A DNA stretch of 64,000 nt from Candidatus Anammoximicrobium sp. (lineage in GTDB: Bacteria > Planctomycetota > Planctomycetia > Pirellulales > Pirellulaceae): the NCBI GenBank assembly GCA_012515235.1, contig JAAYYU010000223.1:24444-88443 (forward strand). Direction: 5' to 3'. Below, in pieces: positions 1-10,679 of this stretch; positions within the stretch are counted from its first letter, which is position 1; every line of letters starts with the position of its first letter. A program made the translations under genes and the position numbers. The notes under the pieces are model-generated. The model was not told the origin of the DNA and made no database searches. It saw only the letters and a list, made by a program, of their open reading frames with translations.

Positions 1-1973
1 ACGGCCATGCAGCACTGCGGCACGGCCTGGAGGCGGAACGTCAACTCGGTGATAAACCCCAGCGTGCCTGCGGAGCCCACCAGCAGGCGCGTGACGTCGT
101 AGCCGGCCACGTTCTTCATCACGCGTCCGCCCGCCGAAATCAGCCGCCCCGTGCCGGACACGAACTTCAGACCCAGCAGCAGGTCGCGAGGGGCGCCGTA
201 GCGGAGCCGTTCCGGACCGCACAAGTTCACCGCCGCGATGCCGCCCAGCGTGTGCTGCCCGCCCCGCGGCGGGCGGAGCGGCAGCCACTGGCCGTGCTCG
301 CCCAGCGCGGCCTGCAACGCCGCCAGCGTCATGCCTGCCTGGACGCCGACGACTTGCGTCGCCGGGTCGTATTCGGTCAACGCCGTGAGTTTGGTGCTGC
401 GCAGCGGAACGGCCTCGCCCTGGCCGACATTCCCGAACGCGCGCTGCGTGCCGTTGCCCAGGGGCAGCACGGCGCGACGGCAACGATAAGCGCGCCCGAT
501 GATCTCGACCGCCTCGGCCGCCTCGGCAGGAATCCACTCTTTCCGCTCGCCCAACTCCTCGACCGATTCGTCCGGCGACCAAGAGAGATCGTCCGACGAC
601 GGCGGCAGCAGCTTGCCCGGATTCAGCAAGCCCCGCGGATCCAAGGCGGCCCGAATTTGCCGCTGGAACTCCAAGTCGTCTTCGGAGAACACCAGCCGCA
701 TGCCTTCCAGCTTCTCCGTGCCCACGCCGTGTTCGCCGGTGATCGTGCCGCCCAAGCCCACACAGGCCTGCATGATCTCGTGCCCGGCGTGATGCACCCG
801 CTGCACCTGGTCGGGATCACGCGGGTCGAACAGCAGCACGGGATGCAGATTCCCGTCGCCGGCATGGAACACGTTGGCGTGGTTCAGTTGGTGCCGCTGG
901 GCGATCGTCGCGACCTCGGCCAACGCATCCGGCAGACGCGTCCGCGGCACCGTACAGTCGGCGGTCAGGAAACTGGGCGCCAAGCGGGCGATGGCGCCGA
1001 AGGCGCCCCGCCGGCCGGCCCACAGGCGATCGCGTTGGGCCGCGTCCTTGGCCTTGCGCACCTCGCGGCAGCCGTTCTGCAAACACAATTGGCCGATGTG
1101 CTCGACCTGCTCGTCCAGTCCGGCGCGAGGGCCGTCCACCTCGACGATCAAGACCGCCGCGGCGTCCCGCGGATAGCCGCTGGGCTGGCTGTCCTCGACC
1201 GCCCGGATGACGGACCCGTCCATCATCTCCAGGGTCGCCGGGGTCATGCCCGCGGCGACGATGGCCGAGACCGTCCGGGCCGCGTCCGCCACGTCGTCGT
1301 AGACCGCCAACATGGTCAGCAGCGATTCGGCGGTGGGGATGATCCGGACGACCATCTCGGTCATCACGGCCAACGTGCCTTCGCTGCCCACCAGAACGCC
1401 GCGCAAGTCGTAGCCGGGCGGGTCCAGCGCCGGGCCGCCGATCTGCAGCACCTCGCCGTCGGCCATCACGACGGTCAGGCCCAGCGCGTGGTTGGTCGTC
1501 ACGCCATACTTGACGCAGTGCGGGCCGCCCGCGTTTTCGGCCAGATTGCCGCCCAGCGTGGCCGCCTTCTGGCTGGCCGGATCCGGCGCGAACAGAAATC
1601 CGCGGGGAGCCAACGCCTGCTGCAACTCGAGGTTCGTCACCCCCGTCTGCACGGCGGCATAGCGGCCCTCCGGCTCGATCGCCAGGATCCGGTTCAACCG
1701 CGTCAGCCCGATTACGAGCCCGCCCTGCGTGGCCACGGTCCCGCCGGACAGGTTCGTGCCAAACCCGCGCGGCACCATCGGCACGCCCGCCCTGGACGCC
1801 AGACGCACCACCGCGGCAGTCTGCTGGGTATCAGCGGGAAAGACGACCGCGTCCGGTTTGGCAAAGATCAGCGAACCGTCATAGGAATAGACCTCGGCAT
1901 CAGTCCGCTGGCAGGCGACATGATCGGCGCCGACAATCTGCTTCAGTTCTCGTAACAGGGCAGCATCAAGCAT
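1..1973 (-). CDS. FAD-linked oxidase, GlcD-GlcE fusion (3' end beyond window)
   Basis: The frame stays open from an ATG at 1973 to base 1, giving at least 657 residues, so the C-terminus lies outside the window. Residues 1-455 read as a complete GlcD-type glycolate/D-lactate dehydrogenase subunit: an FAD-binding half with RGFGTNLSGG and GSEGTLAVMTE, then an FAD-oxidase C-terminal half with FHAGDGNLHP and GGTITGEHGVG. From about residue 480 a second FAD-binding domain of GlcE type follows, with VMKNVAGYDVTRLL and GSAGTLGFITE. The family normally encodes these as separate genes glcD and glcE, so this is a fusion. Expected role: oxidation of 2-hydroxy acids such as glycolate or D-lactate, probably with an iron-sulfur GlcF partner not visible here. 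The ribosome site is weak (GGGGA). It follows the pseudopilin operon on the same strand after 168 bases. Confidence 0.9.
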   Translation of the reverse strand, partial: MLDAALLRELKQIVGADHVACQRTDAEVYSYDGSLIFAKPDAVVFPADTQQTAAVVRLASRAGVPMVPRGFGTNLSGGTVATQGGLVIGLTRLNRILAIEPEGRYAAVQTGVTNLELQQALAPRGFLFAPDPASQKAATLGGNLAENAGGPHCVKYGVTTNHALGLTVVMADGEVLQIGGPALDPPGYDLRGVLVGSEGTLAVMTEMVVRIIPTAESLLTMLAVYDDVADAARTVSAIVAAGMTPATLEMMDGSVIRAVEDSQPSGYPRDAAAVLIVEVDGPRAGLDEQVEHIGQLCLQNGCREVRKAKDAAQRDRLWAGRRGAFGAIARLAPSFLTADCTVPRTRLPDALAEVATIAQRHQLNHANVFHAGDGNLHPVLLFDPRDPDQVQRVHHAGHEIMQACVGLGGTITGEHGVGTEKLEGMRLVFSEDDLEFQRQIRAALDPRGLLNPGKLLPPSSDDLSWSPDESVEELGERKEWIPAEAAEAVEIIGRAYRCRRAVLPLGNGTQRAFGNVGQGEAVPLRSTKLTALTEYDPATQVVGVQAGMTLAALQAALGEHGQWLPLRPPRGGQHTLGGIAAVNLCGPERLRYGAPRDLLLGLKFVSGTGRLISAGGRVMKNVAGYDVTRLLVGSAGTLGFITELTFRLQAVPQCCMA

Positions 1974-2141
1974 CTCAGTCCCCAGTCGCCGCAACGGCCT
2001 CCTCCAAGCCCTGCCCCCAGCGTGAATCGCTTCACGAGCGAAGGCCGAAGCATCACCAAACAAGCACAACGGAACACCAGCCAATGATACCTTCGAGAAG
2101 CGGCAACGGCAACCTACCGATAGAACCGGGGTGCCTGACCC

Positions 2142-3908
2142 CTAGCGCCCTAACAACGACAGGTTCTTCCAATAGACCTGACGCGGGGGCGACGCCGTCG
2201 CGTCCACGACAACCTCGGCGCGAGCGGTCCGCCCGTCGCCTCGGCGAACCACGATCTGCGTCCGAAACACGTCGCCGCCGCCGGTCACGTACGGCCAGAG
2301 GGCTTTCATGGTCTGGCGGTCAACCAGCCCTTCGGTCATCAGCCACAGAGCCTGCCGGCCGCCCGCCTCAGAATCGCCCGCCACAGTGGTCCGCAGGGCG
2401 ATGATCCGGTCGACGACGGTCGAGTCCAGGCCGGGCACGCCCAGCAACACGCACCGCGGCGCTTCGTTGACGTTCACTCGGCCATACCACACGGCTTGCT
2501 CGGCCGTCGTGGTCAAATCGGCCAACTTCGGCAACTGTTCGCCAAGCGTCTGAGGATCGTCCTCCAGGGGGCTGAACAAGACGTCCTTGGGCTCGTCCTC
2601 CGGTTCGTCCTCTGGCCCGTCCTCCAACTGGTCCTCCACGGCCCCCTCGGGGGCGTCCTCGGGGGCATCCTCCGGCTCGTCCGATTGGGACGGCAGGGCG
2701 ACGGCCGCGCCCACCAGATCCAAGATACAGTCGATATCGTACTCGGCCGGCGCCGACAGGTCCAACGGGCTCTGCTCCTGGCCGCGGCCTTGTCGATTGA
2801 GTCGTTGTTTAAGTTTCCGGCCGCCCTGGGGGGGAGGCCTCGTCCCCGGTTCTCCCTTTCTCGGCGGCTTGGCGGCCACTTCGTCCGACGGTCCGAATTG
2901 CCGATAGGCGATTACGAAATCGGCCCAGGGCTGATCGAAAGCTTCCGTCAGTTCATTGTGCAGCTTGGGGAGATCGGGTTCGTTGAGGTTGATGCGCGCT
3001 GCGCCGTCCACCGTGGTGTTGCGTTCCGCGCTGTACACGGTCAGCAGGCGGCTCCAAGGCAACTCGTCCCCGCGGCTGGCCGCCGAGGCCGTCAGCACGG
3101 TCTGCGATTCGCCGCTGTCCACCTGAAAATCGGAGTTCGCGTCGGCGCCGAACAGGGCCTGGCGGCTGACGTCGCGGATCAGCAGCAATTCCTCCAGCAG
3201 CGAGGGCACGCCGTTGCGAGGTTCGTAAGGCAGCCCCTGCCCGGCATAGTACTCCGCCTCGGCGCCGCCGGGTCGCGGCTCGCCGTCGGCGTCGATCCAG
3301 TCCAGGATCGCGGCGGCCGTCGCCTCGGTCATGCCCGGCAACTGCAGCAGTGCCGCGGCCGCACTCCCCGGCTGCCGCCGCTCCCATTCGGGCAACACGC
3401 CCAGATGCAACCGCGCCGACTCGTTTTCCAGGCCGGACCGCACCGCCTCTCCCGGTTGGCCCTCCAGGCCCGGCGCGACCAGACTCAACTGCAGCACCTC
3501 GTTGGGGCCGCCGCCCGTCTGGATCTCCGTGTCGCCGAACACGGAGGCGTTGTCCTGCGTGCCGCCGGCTTCGCTGCGCAGCTGGGCCGACTGGCTGCAA
3601 AAGGCCTTCAGCAATTCCACTCCGCTGGCGAGCGCTTCGTCCAACTGCAATTGGTCGCCCTGCCGATGGACCGCCTTATTCTCCAGCGACAAGCTGACTA
3701 CGAAACTCAACCCGGCCAGCGAGATCATCACGATCACGATCAGGACGATGAAGAGAAGGAAACCGCGACGGCGGGCCAACCGCGGCGGGCCGGGACGCCG
3801 GCGCGGGGCGTTCCAGTTCCGTGCCGCGGGCTGCGAGCTGTCCGAGTCACGGCTCTGGAAAGCCCTGCGGGCAAGCGGCGTTTTGCGGCGGGGCGAGTTC
3901 GCGTTCAT
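2142..3908 (-). CDS. gspK: Type II secretion GspK-like minor pseudopilin
   Basis: 588 residues from an ATG at 3908 that overlaps the stop of the upstream gene as ATGA, which fixes the start and implies translational coupling. An Arg-rich N-terminus is followed by one hydrophobic helix at about 50-72, as in pilin-like proteins. Residues about 185-255 hold a helix-hairpin-helix region (LPGMTEATAAAILDWIDADG, then GVPSLLEELLLI), the hallmark of the T2SS K family. A second such region near 476-506 begins RVNVNEAPRCVLLGVPGLD. Between them, about residues 403-446, lies an Asp/Glu/Pro-rich repeat tract that is not typical of the family. GspK caps the pseudopilus tip in classical systems. It is the last gene of the gsp operon. 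The identity is good; the substrate of the machine is unknown. Confidence 0.85.
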   Translation of the reverse strand: MNANSPRRKTPLARRAFQSRDSDSSQPAARNWNAPRRRPGPPRLARRRGFLLFIVLIVIVMISLAGLSFVVSLSLENKAVHRQGDQLQLDEALASGVELLKAFCSQSAQLRSEAGGTQDNASVFGDTEIQTGGGPNEVLQLSLVAPGLEGQPGEAVRSGLENESARLHLGVLPEWERRQPGSAAAALLQLPGMTEATAAAILDWIDADGEPRPGGAEAEYYAGQGLPYEPRNGVPSLLEELLLIRDVSRQALFGADANSDFQVDSGESQTVLTASAASRGDELPWSRLLTVYSAERNTTVDGAARINLNEPDLPKLHNELTEAFDQPWADFVIAYRQFGPSDEVAAKPPRKGEPGTRPPPQGGRKLKQRLNRQGRGQEQSPLDLSAPAEYDIDCILDLVGAAVALPSQSDEPEDAPEDAPEGAVEDQLEDGPEDEPEDEPKDVLFSPLEDDPQTLGEQLPKLADLTTTAEQAVWYGRVNVNEAPRCVLLGVPGLDSTVVDRIIALRTTVAGDSEAGGRQALWLMTEGLVDRQTMKALWPYVTGGGDVFRTQIVVRRGDGRTARAEVVVDATASPPRQVYWKNLSLLGR

Positions 3909-5026
3909 CGTGATCCGGTCCTGATCCAGTCTTCGGGCAGCGGCGCGGGCTGGGCTGGCTGTGTCCGGCGAGGCGGGACGACGCGCCGCACCGGCGGACG
4001 GACGGGCGGAAGCAGTTCCGGCTGCGGTTCGACGGGCGGCGGCCGATAGTTGGGCGAGCCGGGCAGATCGACGACCAACCGGGCCGGGGCCTGACCGACC
4101 TGCGCGGCCGACGGTTCCAGGCCTGGTTCGGCATCGGAGAAGACATCCTCCGCGGCGCCGGCGTCGTCGTAGGACTGACCGTCCGGGCCGCCAACACCGG
4201 CCTCCGCCCGGCGTCCGTCGGCTCCGGCAGCCGCGTCGGCCAGTTGAAGTTGAATCTCGACCGCCGCGGGCAGCGATTTCCGTTCCAGGCTGTTCCAGGC
4301 GTCTGTCCAGCCGCGGCCGTCGAAATAGCGGATCTGCAGCCCGACGACTTCCGGAACCCACAGCCGGCTATCGTCGTCGGCTGAGACCGGACTGCCTTGA
4401 TCGTCCGTCGGTTCAAAATCGGTCGACTCCCCTGTCTCGCTGCCCGCAACGCCGCTGGCGTCCAGAGGCGTTTCAAAATCCAACTCGCTCCGCACCAGCC
4501 CTCGCCGGGGCGGGGCCAAGACGTCGTCGCCGGCACTCGGCTCAACGCCCGTGTCCGGCTCCGAAAACGTGTAATGGACCGTGTGCAGTTCCGGCACGCG
4601 GGCTGCGGACGTCTCGGCCGACAGGCCTGCCGTCCGTCCCACCGGAACCAGGTTTCCCCGATTGGGAGTCAGCTGCAGCACATCAAATCGCAGTTCACGC
4701 GACGAGCCGAACAGCCCGAACCGGCGACGCTGTGCCGTACCGGACGTCGCGTCGGCCGCGGGGCCCGGCAGCGGGTCCTGGATCGCGCATCGCAGATCGT
4801 CGGCCATCTGTTCCAACAACGCGCGGCACAACTGCGCCCGTTCGACCTGCCGCTGGCCCTTGTCGAACAACGCGCTGTACGTGCCCATCAGCATCCACAG
4901 CGCCGCCAGCACCACGCCGCACAGTGCGGTTGCCAGGAGCATTTCGACCAGCGTGTAACCCCGGCCCCGACGCCGCCGGGCGAGATCGAGATGTAGCGAC
5001 AGCGAATGACATGCGGATCGTCGCAT
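3905..5026 (-). CDS. GspJ-like minor pseudopilin (PulJ/PilW type)
   Basis: 373 residues. A basic leader ends in a prepilin peptidase site, Gly23 then YTLVE with Glu at +5, followed by a hydrophobic helix to about residue 47. The rest is an acidic, low-similarity domain with a segment near 200-260 (VPEVVGLQIRYFDG, then WTDAWNS) that resembles the J-type pseudopilin fold. The C-terminal ~60 residues are Pro/Arg-rich. It starts three bases after the stop of the I-like gene and its stop overlaps the K-like start, so E-F-G-H-I-J-K form one transcription unit. In classical systems J joins I and K at the pseudopilus tip. Assignment as J rather than another minor pilin rests mainly on gene order. Confidence 0.75.
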   Translation of the reverse strand: MRRSACHSLSLHLDLARRRRGRGYTLVEMLLATALCGVVLAALWMLMGTYSALFDKGQRQVERAQLCRALLEQMADDLRCAIQDPLPGPAADATSGTAQRRRFGLFGSSRELRFDVLQLTPNRGNLVPVGRTAGLSAETSAARVPELHTVHYTFSEPDTGVEPSAGDDVLAPPRRGLVRSELDFETPLDASGVAGSETGESTDFEPTDDQGSPVSADDDSRLWVPEVVGLQIRYFDGRGWTDAWNSLERKSLPAAVEIQLQLADAAAGADGRRAEAGVGGPDGQSYDDAGAAEDVFSDAEPGLEPSAAQVGQAPARLVVDLPGSPNYRPPPVEPQPELLPPVRPPVRRVVPPRRTQPAQPAPLPEDWIRTGSR

Positions 5027-5029
5027 CGC

Positions 5030-5518
5030 TCAGGGTCCTTCGGAAACGGCCGGATCGGAGTCGGACGAATGGACCCAGCGGGTCAAAGAAAACGACTTGC
5101 CCCCGCCGCCCGCCGGCGTTTCCAACGTCTCCGCCGAAATGCGGGCTACGGTGACGGTGACCGCCGACAGACCGAGACGCCCGAGCGGCTCGACGTCGAC
5201 TTTGCAGGACCAGCCGGGCAGTTCGTCGACGTCGCTGGCCGCCTGCGATTCCAGCGGAACCGCGCCGGCCAGCATCTCGTTCAGCCGGCTTCTTGCCAGC
5301 AATTGCGCGGCCGTCAGTTGTTCGGCGTCGCGGGCGTGACGGCGTCCGACCGAAGCCAGTTCTGCCAAGACGACCAGGCAGGTCAGCAGGATGCCGGCGG
5401 CCAGCATCACTTCCAGCAAGGAAAATGCCGTTCGGCGCCGAACGCGCCCGCAAGCCCGCCTGCTGCGGACACGGCGACCTGCTTGCCGGCCGGACCGTTC
5501 CGATCGTCCGACGGTCAT
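5030..5518 (-). CDS. GspI-like minor pseudopilin
   Basis: 162 residues from an ATG at 5518 that overlaps the stop of the H-like gene (ATGA). A long basic leader precedes the class III signal sequence FSLLEVMLAAGILL, with Glu at +5. The residue before the cleavage point is Ala31, not the usual Gly. The mature part is short and has the tail WSCKVDVEPLGRLGLSAVTV, which matches the beta-strand domain of I-type pseudopilins. It probably starts tip assembly with J and K. The call rests on the N-terminal signature, size and gene order. Confidence 0.75.
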   Translation of the reverse strand: MTVGRSERSGRQAGRRVRSRRACGRVRRRTAFSLLEVMLAAGILLTCLVVLAELASVGRRHARDAEQLTAAQLLARSRLNEMLAGAVPLESQAASDVDELPGWSCKVDVEPLGRLGLSAVTVTVARISAETLETPAGGGGKSFSLTRWVHSSDSDPAVSEGP

Positions 5519-6210
5519 AACGCGACCTCCGGCAGTTCTTCCGGCGTCTGGGCTTCGAGCTGCGGCAACTGTTCGACTTGGGAAATCTGGACCGTGCCAG
5601 TCAGACCGCGCAGGCTCAACTCGATGCGATACGACTCGTTGATCAGCACGATCTTCGCATTCCGTGTTCGGCCGTTGGGATAGAAGACCATCGGCTCCGT
5701 CCAGACGCCCGCCTCCGGCACGTCGCCGGCGGCTGCAGCCGGCGCGGGTTGCCCGACGGAGGCCGAATCGGCGAACCGCACGCCGCGGGGCAGCGAGTCG
5801 GGTTCCGTCACCTCGTCCGCCGCCGGAACACCGCTGTCGAACGGATCGAGTTCCGCCGCATCCTGCCTCCGGCTTGCCGCGTCCGAAGGGGCAACTCGCC
5901 GTGCGCTACGTTCCACCTCGAACTGCCCCGCGCCCGCCTGGTAGCGAAAGGAGGCGGGGCGTCCGGAGTCGATCGCAGCCAGGCGTGTTTCCAGCAACGT
6001 CACCCGGAGTTGCCGAGCCGCCGTGCGCAACTCGCCCTTGGCGGACAATTTGCGCAGCGACGGGAGACCGAAGGAGACGACCGTCGCCAACAGGGCGATG
6101 ACGATCAACAATTCCACCAGGGTAAAGGCGGCCCGCGCAGACAACCGTCCGCCGGTCGGCGAGTTCCGGCTGCTGGCAGGTTTCGCGGAGGTAACACAGG
6201 ATCCAGCCAC
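5515..6210 (-). CDS. GspH-like minor pseudopilin
   Basis: 231 residues if translation begins at the GTG at 6210, which has GAGGG seven bases upstream and gives a 28-residue leader before FTLVELLIVIALL. The frame is open further upstream to an ATG at 6285, but those extra codons run into an inverted-repeat element (6247-6344), so the longer form is unlikely. Cleavage would fall after Ala28, with Glu at +5. The mature region contains ARQLRVTLLETRLAAIDSG, typical of GspH/FimT proteins, then a strand-rich C-terminus. The end carries LRGLTGTVQISQ. It overlaps the I-like gene by four bases. Confidence 0.75.
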   Translation of the reverse strand: MAGSCVTSAKPASSRNSPTGGRLSARAAFTLVELLIVIALLATVVSFGLPSLRKLSAKGELRTAARQLRVTLLETRLAAIDSGRPASFRYQAGAGQFEVERSARRVAPSDAASRRQDAAELDPFDSGVPAADEVTEPDSLPRGVRFADSASVGQPAPAAAAGDVPEAGVWTEPMVFYPNGRTRNAKIVLINESYRIELSLRGLTGTVQISQVEQLPQLEAQTPEELPEVAL

Positions 6211-6246
6211 CCGAACACCCTCGGCAAACGGAAATCGAAAAACGAA

Positions 6247-6344
6247 CAGGGGCAGGTCACTCGAATTCCATTTGGGCCAAGCCACGCCGCGTGGAGCGGC
6301 GGGCCGTTCGTCAGCCGGAATGGAATTCGGTCAGCCTGCCCCTG
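6247..6344. repeat. Imperfect inverted repeat between gspG and gspH
   Basis: The left arm 6247-6271 and right arm 6320-6344 are complementary at 20 of 25 positions: ten paired bases ending in CAGGGGCAGG, a five-base internal mismatch, then ten paired bases containing the EcoRI-like GAATTC. The loop is 48 bases. It occupies the gspG-gspH junction, so it may form an RNA hairpin that uncouples the two genes or protects the gspG message. Confidence 0.7.
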
Positions 6345-6358
6345 GCTCCGCAGACGCG

Positions 6359-6979
6359 CTACGGAATCCCGCCGCCCGGCCCCGCCGGCGGGCCACCGGG
6401 ACCTGCGCCGCCGGGCATACCCGGAGGAGGACCGCTGGGCAATTTCACATCCACGTCGATATCGAGGTTCTCCCGCGGCTGGCCCTCGGTGCCCTCGTCG
6501 CCGCCGGCGCCGCCCGTCACCGTCCAACTGCAGATGTCGTCTTCCGTGTTGTCCTCGCCGTCGGGGCCGAAGGACCAGATATCAGGAACGTCCGTGCTGC
6601 CCCGCTCCGGCGGATACGCATACTGGTAGTCGCGATTCCAGGGGTCCAGGCCGATCGTATCCTTGTTCACATAGGGGCCGTTCCAGTTGGAGACCGCCCC
6701 TTGCGTACCCCCTTCTTCGGCGGCGGCGGGCGGCGCGAGCAAGGCTTGTAGCCCTTGCTCCGTGGCAGGAAAGGCCTTCATGTCCATGTAGTAGCTTTCC
6801 AAGGCCCCGCGGAACAAGCCGATCTGGGTTTGCGCCGCCTGGAGGTCGGCCTTCTTGCGCGCGCCCATGAACCGGGGCACGACCATGGCGACCAACATGA
6901 CCAAGATGGCCAGCACGATCAACATTTCGGTCAAGGTGAACCCGGCACGACGGGTCCGACGGTGTTGAAGCATTTGCAT
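6359..6979 (-). CDS. gspG: Type II secretion major pseudopilin GspG
   Basis: 206 residues. The leader is short and basic and ends at Gly13, followed by FTLTEMLIVLAILV with Glu at +5, a textbook prepilin peptidase site. The mature protein has the GspG signatures: KKADLQAAQTQIGLFRGALE, a tyrosine and acidic stretch, FPATEQGLQALL, GPYVNKDTIGLDPWNRDYQY and the acidic SFGPDGEDNTEDDI, which contributes calcium ligands in the family. After about residue 165 comes a non-standard tail, ending in a Pro/Gly-rich run of about 25 residues. This is the main subunit of the pseudopilus. A 10-bp stem lies between it and the H-like gene. Confidence 0.93.
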   Translation of the reverse strand: MQMLQHRRTRRAGFTLTEMLIVLAILVMLVAMVVPRFMGARKKADLQAAQTQIGLFRGALESYYMDMKAFPATEQGLQALLAPPAAAEEGGTQGAVSNWNGPYVNKDTIGLDPWNRDYQYAYPPERGSTDVPDIWSFGPDGEDNTEDDICSWTVTGGAGGDEGTEGQPRENLDIDVDVKLPSGPPPGMPGGAGPGGPPAGPGGGIP

Positions 6980-7078
6980 CTCCTGTCCTCCATTTGATTG
7001 TCCAACCGCTCGTGGATCTCGGACTCGCCAAGGCCCGGCCGTTTCGTCAAGCCGGAGTCCTCTTTTCGAGCGGTCACG

Positions 7079-8284
7079 TTACCCCATCATTGTCATTGTA
7101 TCGAACACCGGCAGCAACAGGGCTACCAGGACGAACCCGATCAGTACCCCCATGACCAACAGCATCGCCGGTTCGGCCATCCGCACCACGACATCGATCT
7201 GGCGGGCCGTGCGGCGGTCGATGCCGTCGGCGATGCCCACCAACACCTGGTCCAAATTGTTGGCCTGTTCCGCCACGTGAATCATCGCCATCACGGGCTT
7301 GGGAATCAACCCGCAGGCGGCCAGCGGTCCCGACAGCGTCTCGCCAGCAGACACGTTTTCCGCCGAGTCGCGGATGGCCTGAGCCAGGACGCGGTTGCCG
7401 GCCGAATCACTGCTGATCTCCAGCGACTTCAACAACGGCACGCCGTTCCGCAACAAGGTGCCCAAGATGCGGCAAAACCGGGACACGGCGTAGTTGTGAA
7501 ACACGGGGCCGGCCAGCGGAATCCTGAGCTTCCAGCGGTCGATCCACAAACGGCCCCGCTCGCTTCGGGCAATCCGCCGCAGCCAAACCACCAGGACGGC
7601 GATCGCCGCCGCCACCAGCACTCCGTAACGCCCCAGAAAGTCGCTCGCGCCCAGCAAAATCACCGTGGGCAGCGGCAAGCCGCCCGCATCTTGTTCCAGC
7701 CGGGCAAACAACTCGGCGAACTTCGGCACAAACACCACAATCAAAACCGTGGTAATGACGACCCCCAGCGAGGCCAGGAACGCGGGGTAGATCATCGCTC
7801 CGTTAACGCGGGACTTGAGTTCCTGCTGCTGCTCCAGGAAATCCGCGGTGCGTTTCAAGGCGTCCTCGAGGAAAGCGCCCTCGGAGCCGGCGCGGACCAT
7901 GCTGACCGCCAATTCACCGAACACCTCCAGATGCTTGCCCATCGCCTCGTCCAGGGGCGTTCCTTCGGCCACCTGGTCGCGGACGTCCGACAAAACGTCC
8001 GCCAGGCCCGCGTGCGGACACTGGGCCGAGAGGATGGTCAACGCCTCCAGAAGCGGGACGCCGTTTTGCAGGAGGTCGGCCAATTGCGCCAAGTTCGATA
8101 CCAGGACCCCAGTCTTGACGCGCCGCTGCAGCGTCCACGGCGAACGCCGCTTCTCCACCACGTGCAGCGGAAACAAGGCTTGTTCGGCCAGGGCGGCGAG
8201 CAGCTCGCGCTTGCTGGCCGCCGTGATCGTGCCGGCCACGTCTTCGCCGGCCAACGTCCGAGCCGTGTAGGTGAACTGAGGCAT
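7079..8284 (-). CDS. gspF: Type II secretion inner-membrane platform protein GspF
   Basis: 401 residues from ATG 8284 (MPQFTYTAR); the frame extends six codons further to 8302, but this start matches the family. Two T2SSF domains are visible. The first has LAQLADLLQNGVPLLEAL and a hydrophobic segment after GAMIYPAFLASLG. The second has SRFCRILGTLLRNGVPLLKSLEISSD, followed by a last membrane helix LLVMGVLIGFVLVALLLPVF. GspF anchors the assembly ATPase GspE to the membrane and drives pseudopilin extraction. It lies 99 bases upstream of gspG and 153 bases after gspE on the same strand. Confidence 0.93.
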   Translation of the reverse strand: MPQFTYTARTLAGEDVAGTITAASKRELLAALAEQALFPLHVVEKRRSPWTLQRRVKTGVLVSNLAQLADLLQNGVPLLEALTILSAQCPHAGLADVLSDVRDQVAEGTPLDEAMGKHLEVFGELAVSMVRAGSEGAFLEDALKRTADFLEQQQELKSRVNGAMIYPAFLASLGVVITTVLIVVFVPKFAELFARLEQDAGGLPLPTVILLGASDFLGRYGVLVAAAIAVLVVWLRRIARSERGRLWIDRWKLRIPLAGPVFHNYAVSRFCRILGTLLRNGVPLLKSLEISSDSAGNRVLAQAIRDSAENVSAGETLSGPLAACGLIPKPVMAMIHVAEQANNLDQVLVGIADGIDRRTARQIDVVVRMAEPAMLLVMGVLIGFVLVALLLPVFDTMTMMG

Positions 8285-8437
8285 CGCGTCGCTTCCCAAC
8301 AAAACCCCATCCCGATGCGGCCCGACTCGCGGAACCTGGCCTCCGCGGGAAGCGCCTGGCTGGCGGGCCGCCTTCGCGATCCTTGGGGGGAACGCGGTTC
8401 AACGATCCCCCCAGGTGCGCGCCATGAAACTGGGACG

Positions 8438-10135
<1,698 letters not shown>

Positions 10136-10679
10136 CAGTCCGTTGGTCTGTGCACGCTAGGAAGGTTGGCAGGGTTAGATGTCGCCGCTCCGTCTTGTTA
10201 CAGATCGATACGGGCCATCCATGTTTCCTTCACACGTTTGTTGCAAATCGAGCGTCGGTTCTGCTCCAACAATCTCCGACCGACGTAAATCTCAGGCGTG
10301 TAGCGGCAAGGCAGGGGGGATCAAGTAAACTCAGCAGGACAGTCACAATCGCCCTCAAACGATCCAACTCAACATCCCGTATTTTATCGACGCTCAAAGC
10401 TGTGTCAACTGCGAGATTGGGTCATCCCGAACCAATTTTGCGAGGAAAAAGATTTTTCAATCCGGAGAATCGAAGCAGTTCTGCACGCTCTAATGGACGG
10501 TACTCGGTCTGTCTGAAATGAGGTTGGCTCGAAAGAGGGGCGAGGGCACGCACCGAGGGCTCTCACACGGCGCCTCACGACCATTCACGTCCGGCGTGCC
10601 GGACGAATCCAAAGTCGGCAACGGGCACTGGAAATCTACGGGCGGCTGAAGCAAACTGGAAACGAAGGAGACAATCGTA
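10136..10679. other. Divergent intergenic region, gspE / winged-helix cassette
   Basis: 544 bases with no supported gene. It separates the leftward gsp operon from the rightward three-gene cassette, so it should hold both promoters. The part near 10370-10460 is more AT-rich than the surroundings (ATTTTATCG, GGAAAAAGATTTTTC), consistent with promoter DNA, but I could not place convincing -35/-10 pairs. GGAG at about 10667 is the ribosome site of the next gene. Confidence 0.5.

Noticed and set aside
252..1955. Long plus-strand open frame opposite the GlcD-GlcE gene
   Set aside because: It is rich in Arg, His, Gln and Asp, with no family motif, and mirrors the minus-strand gene in a GC-rich sequence.
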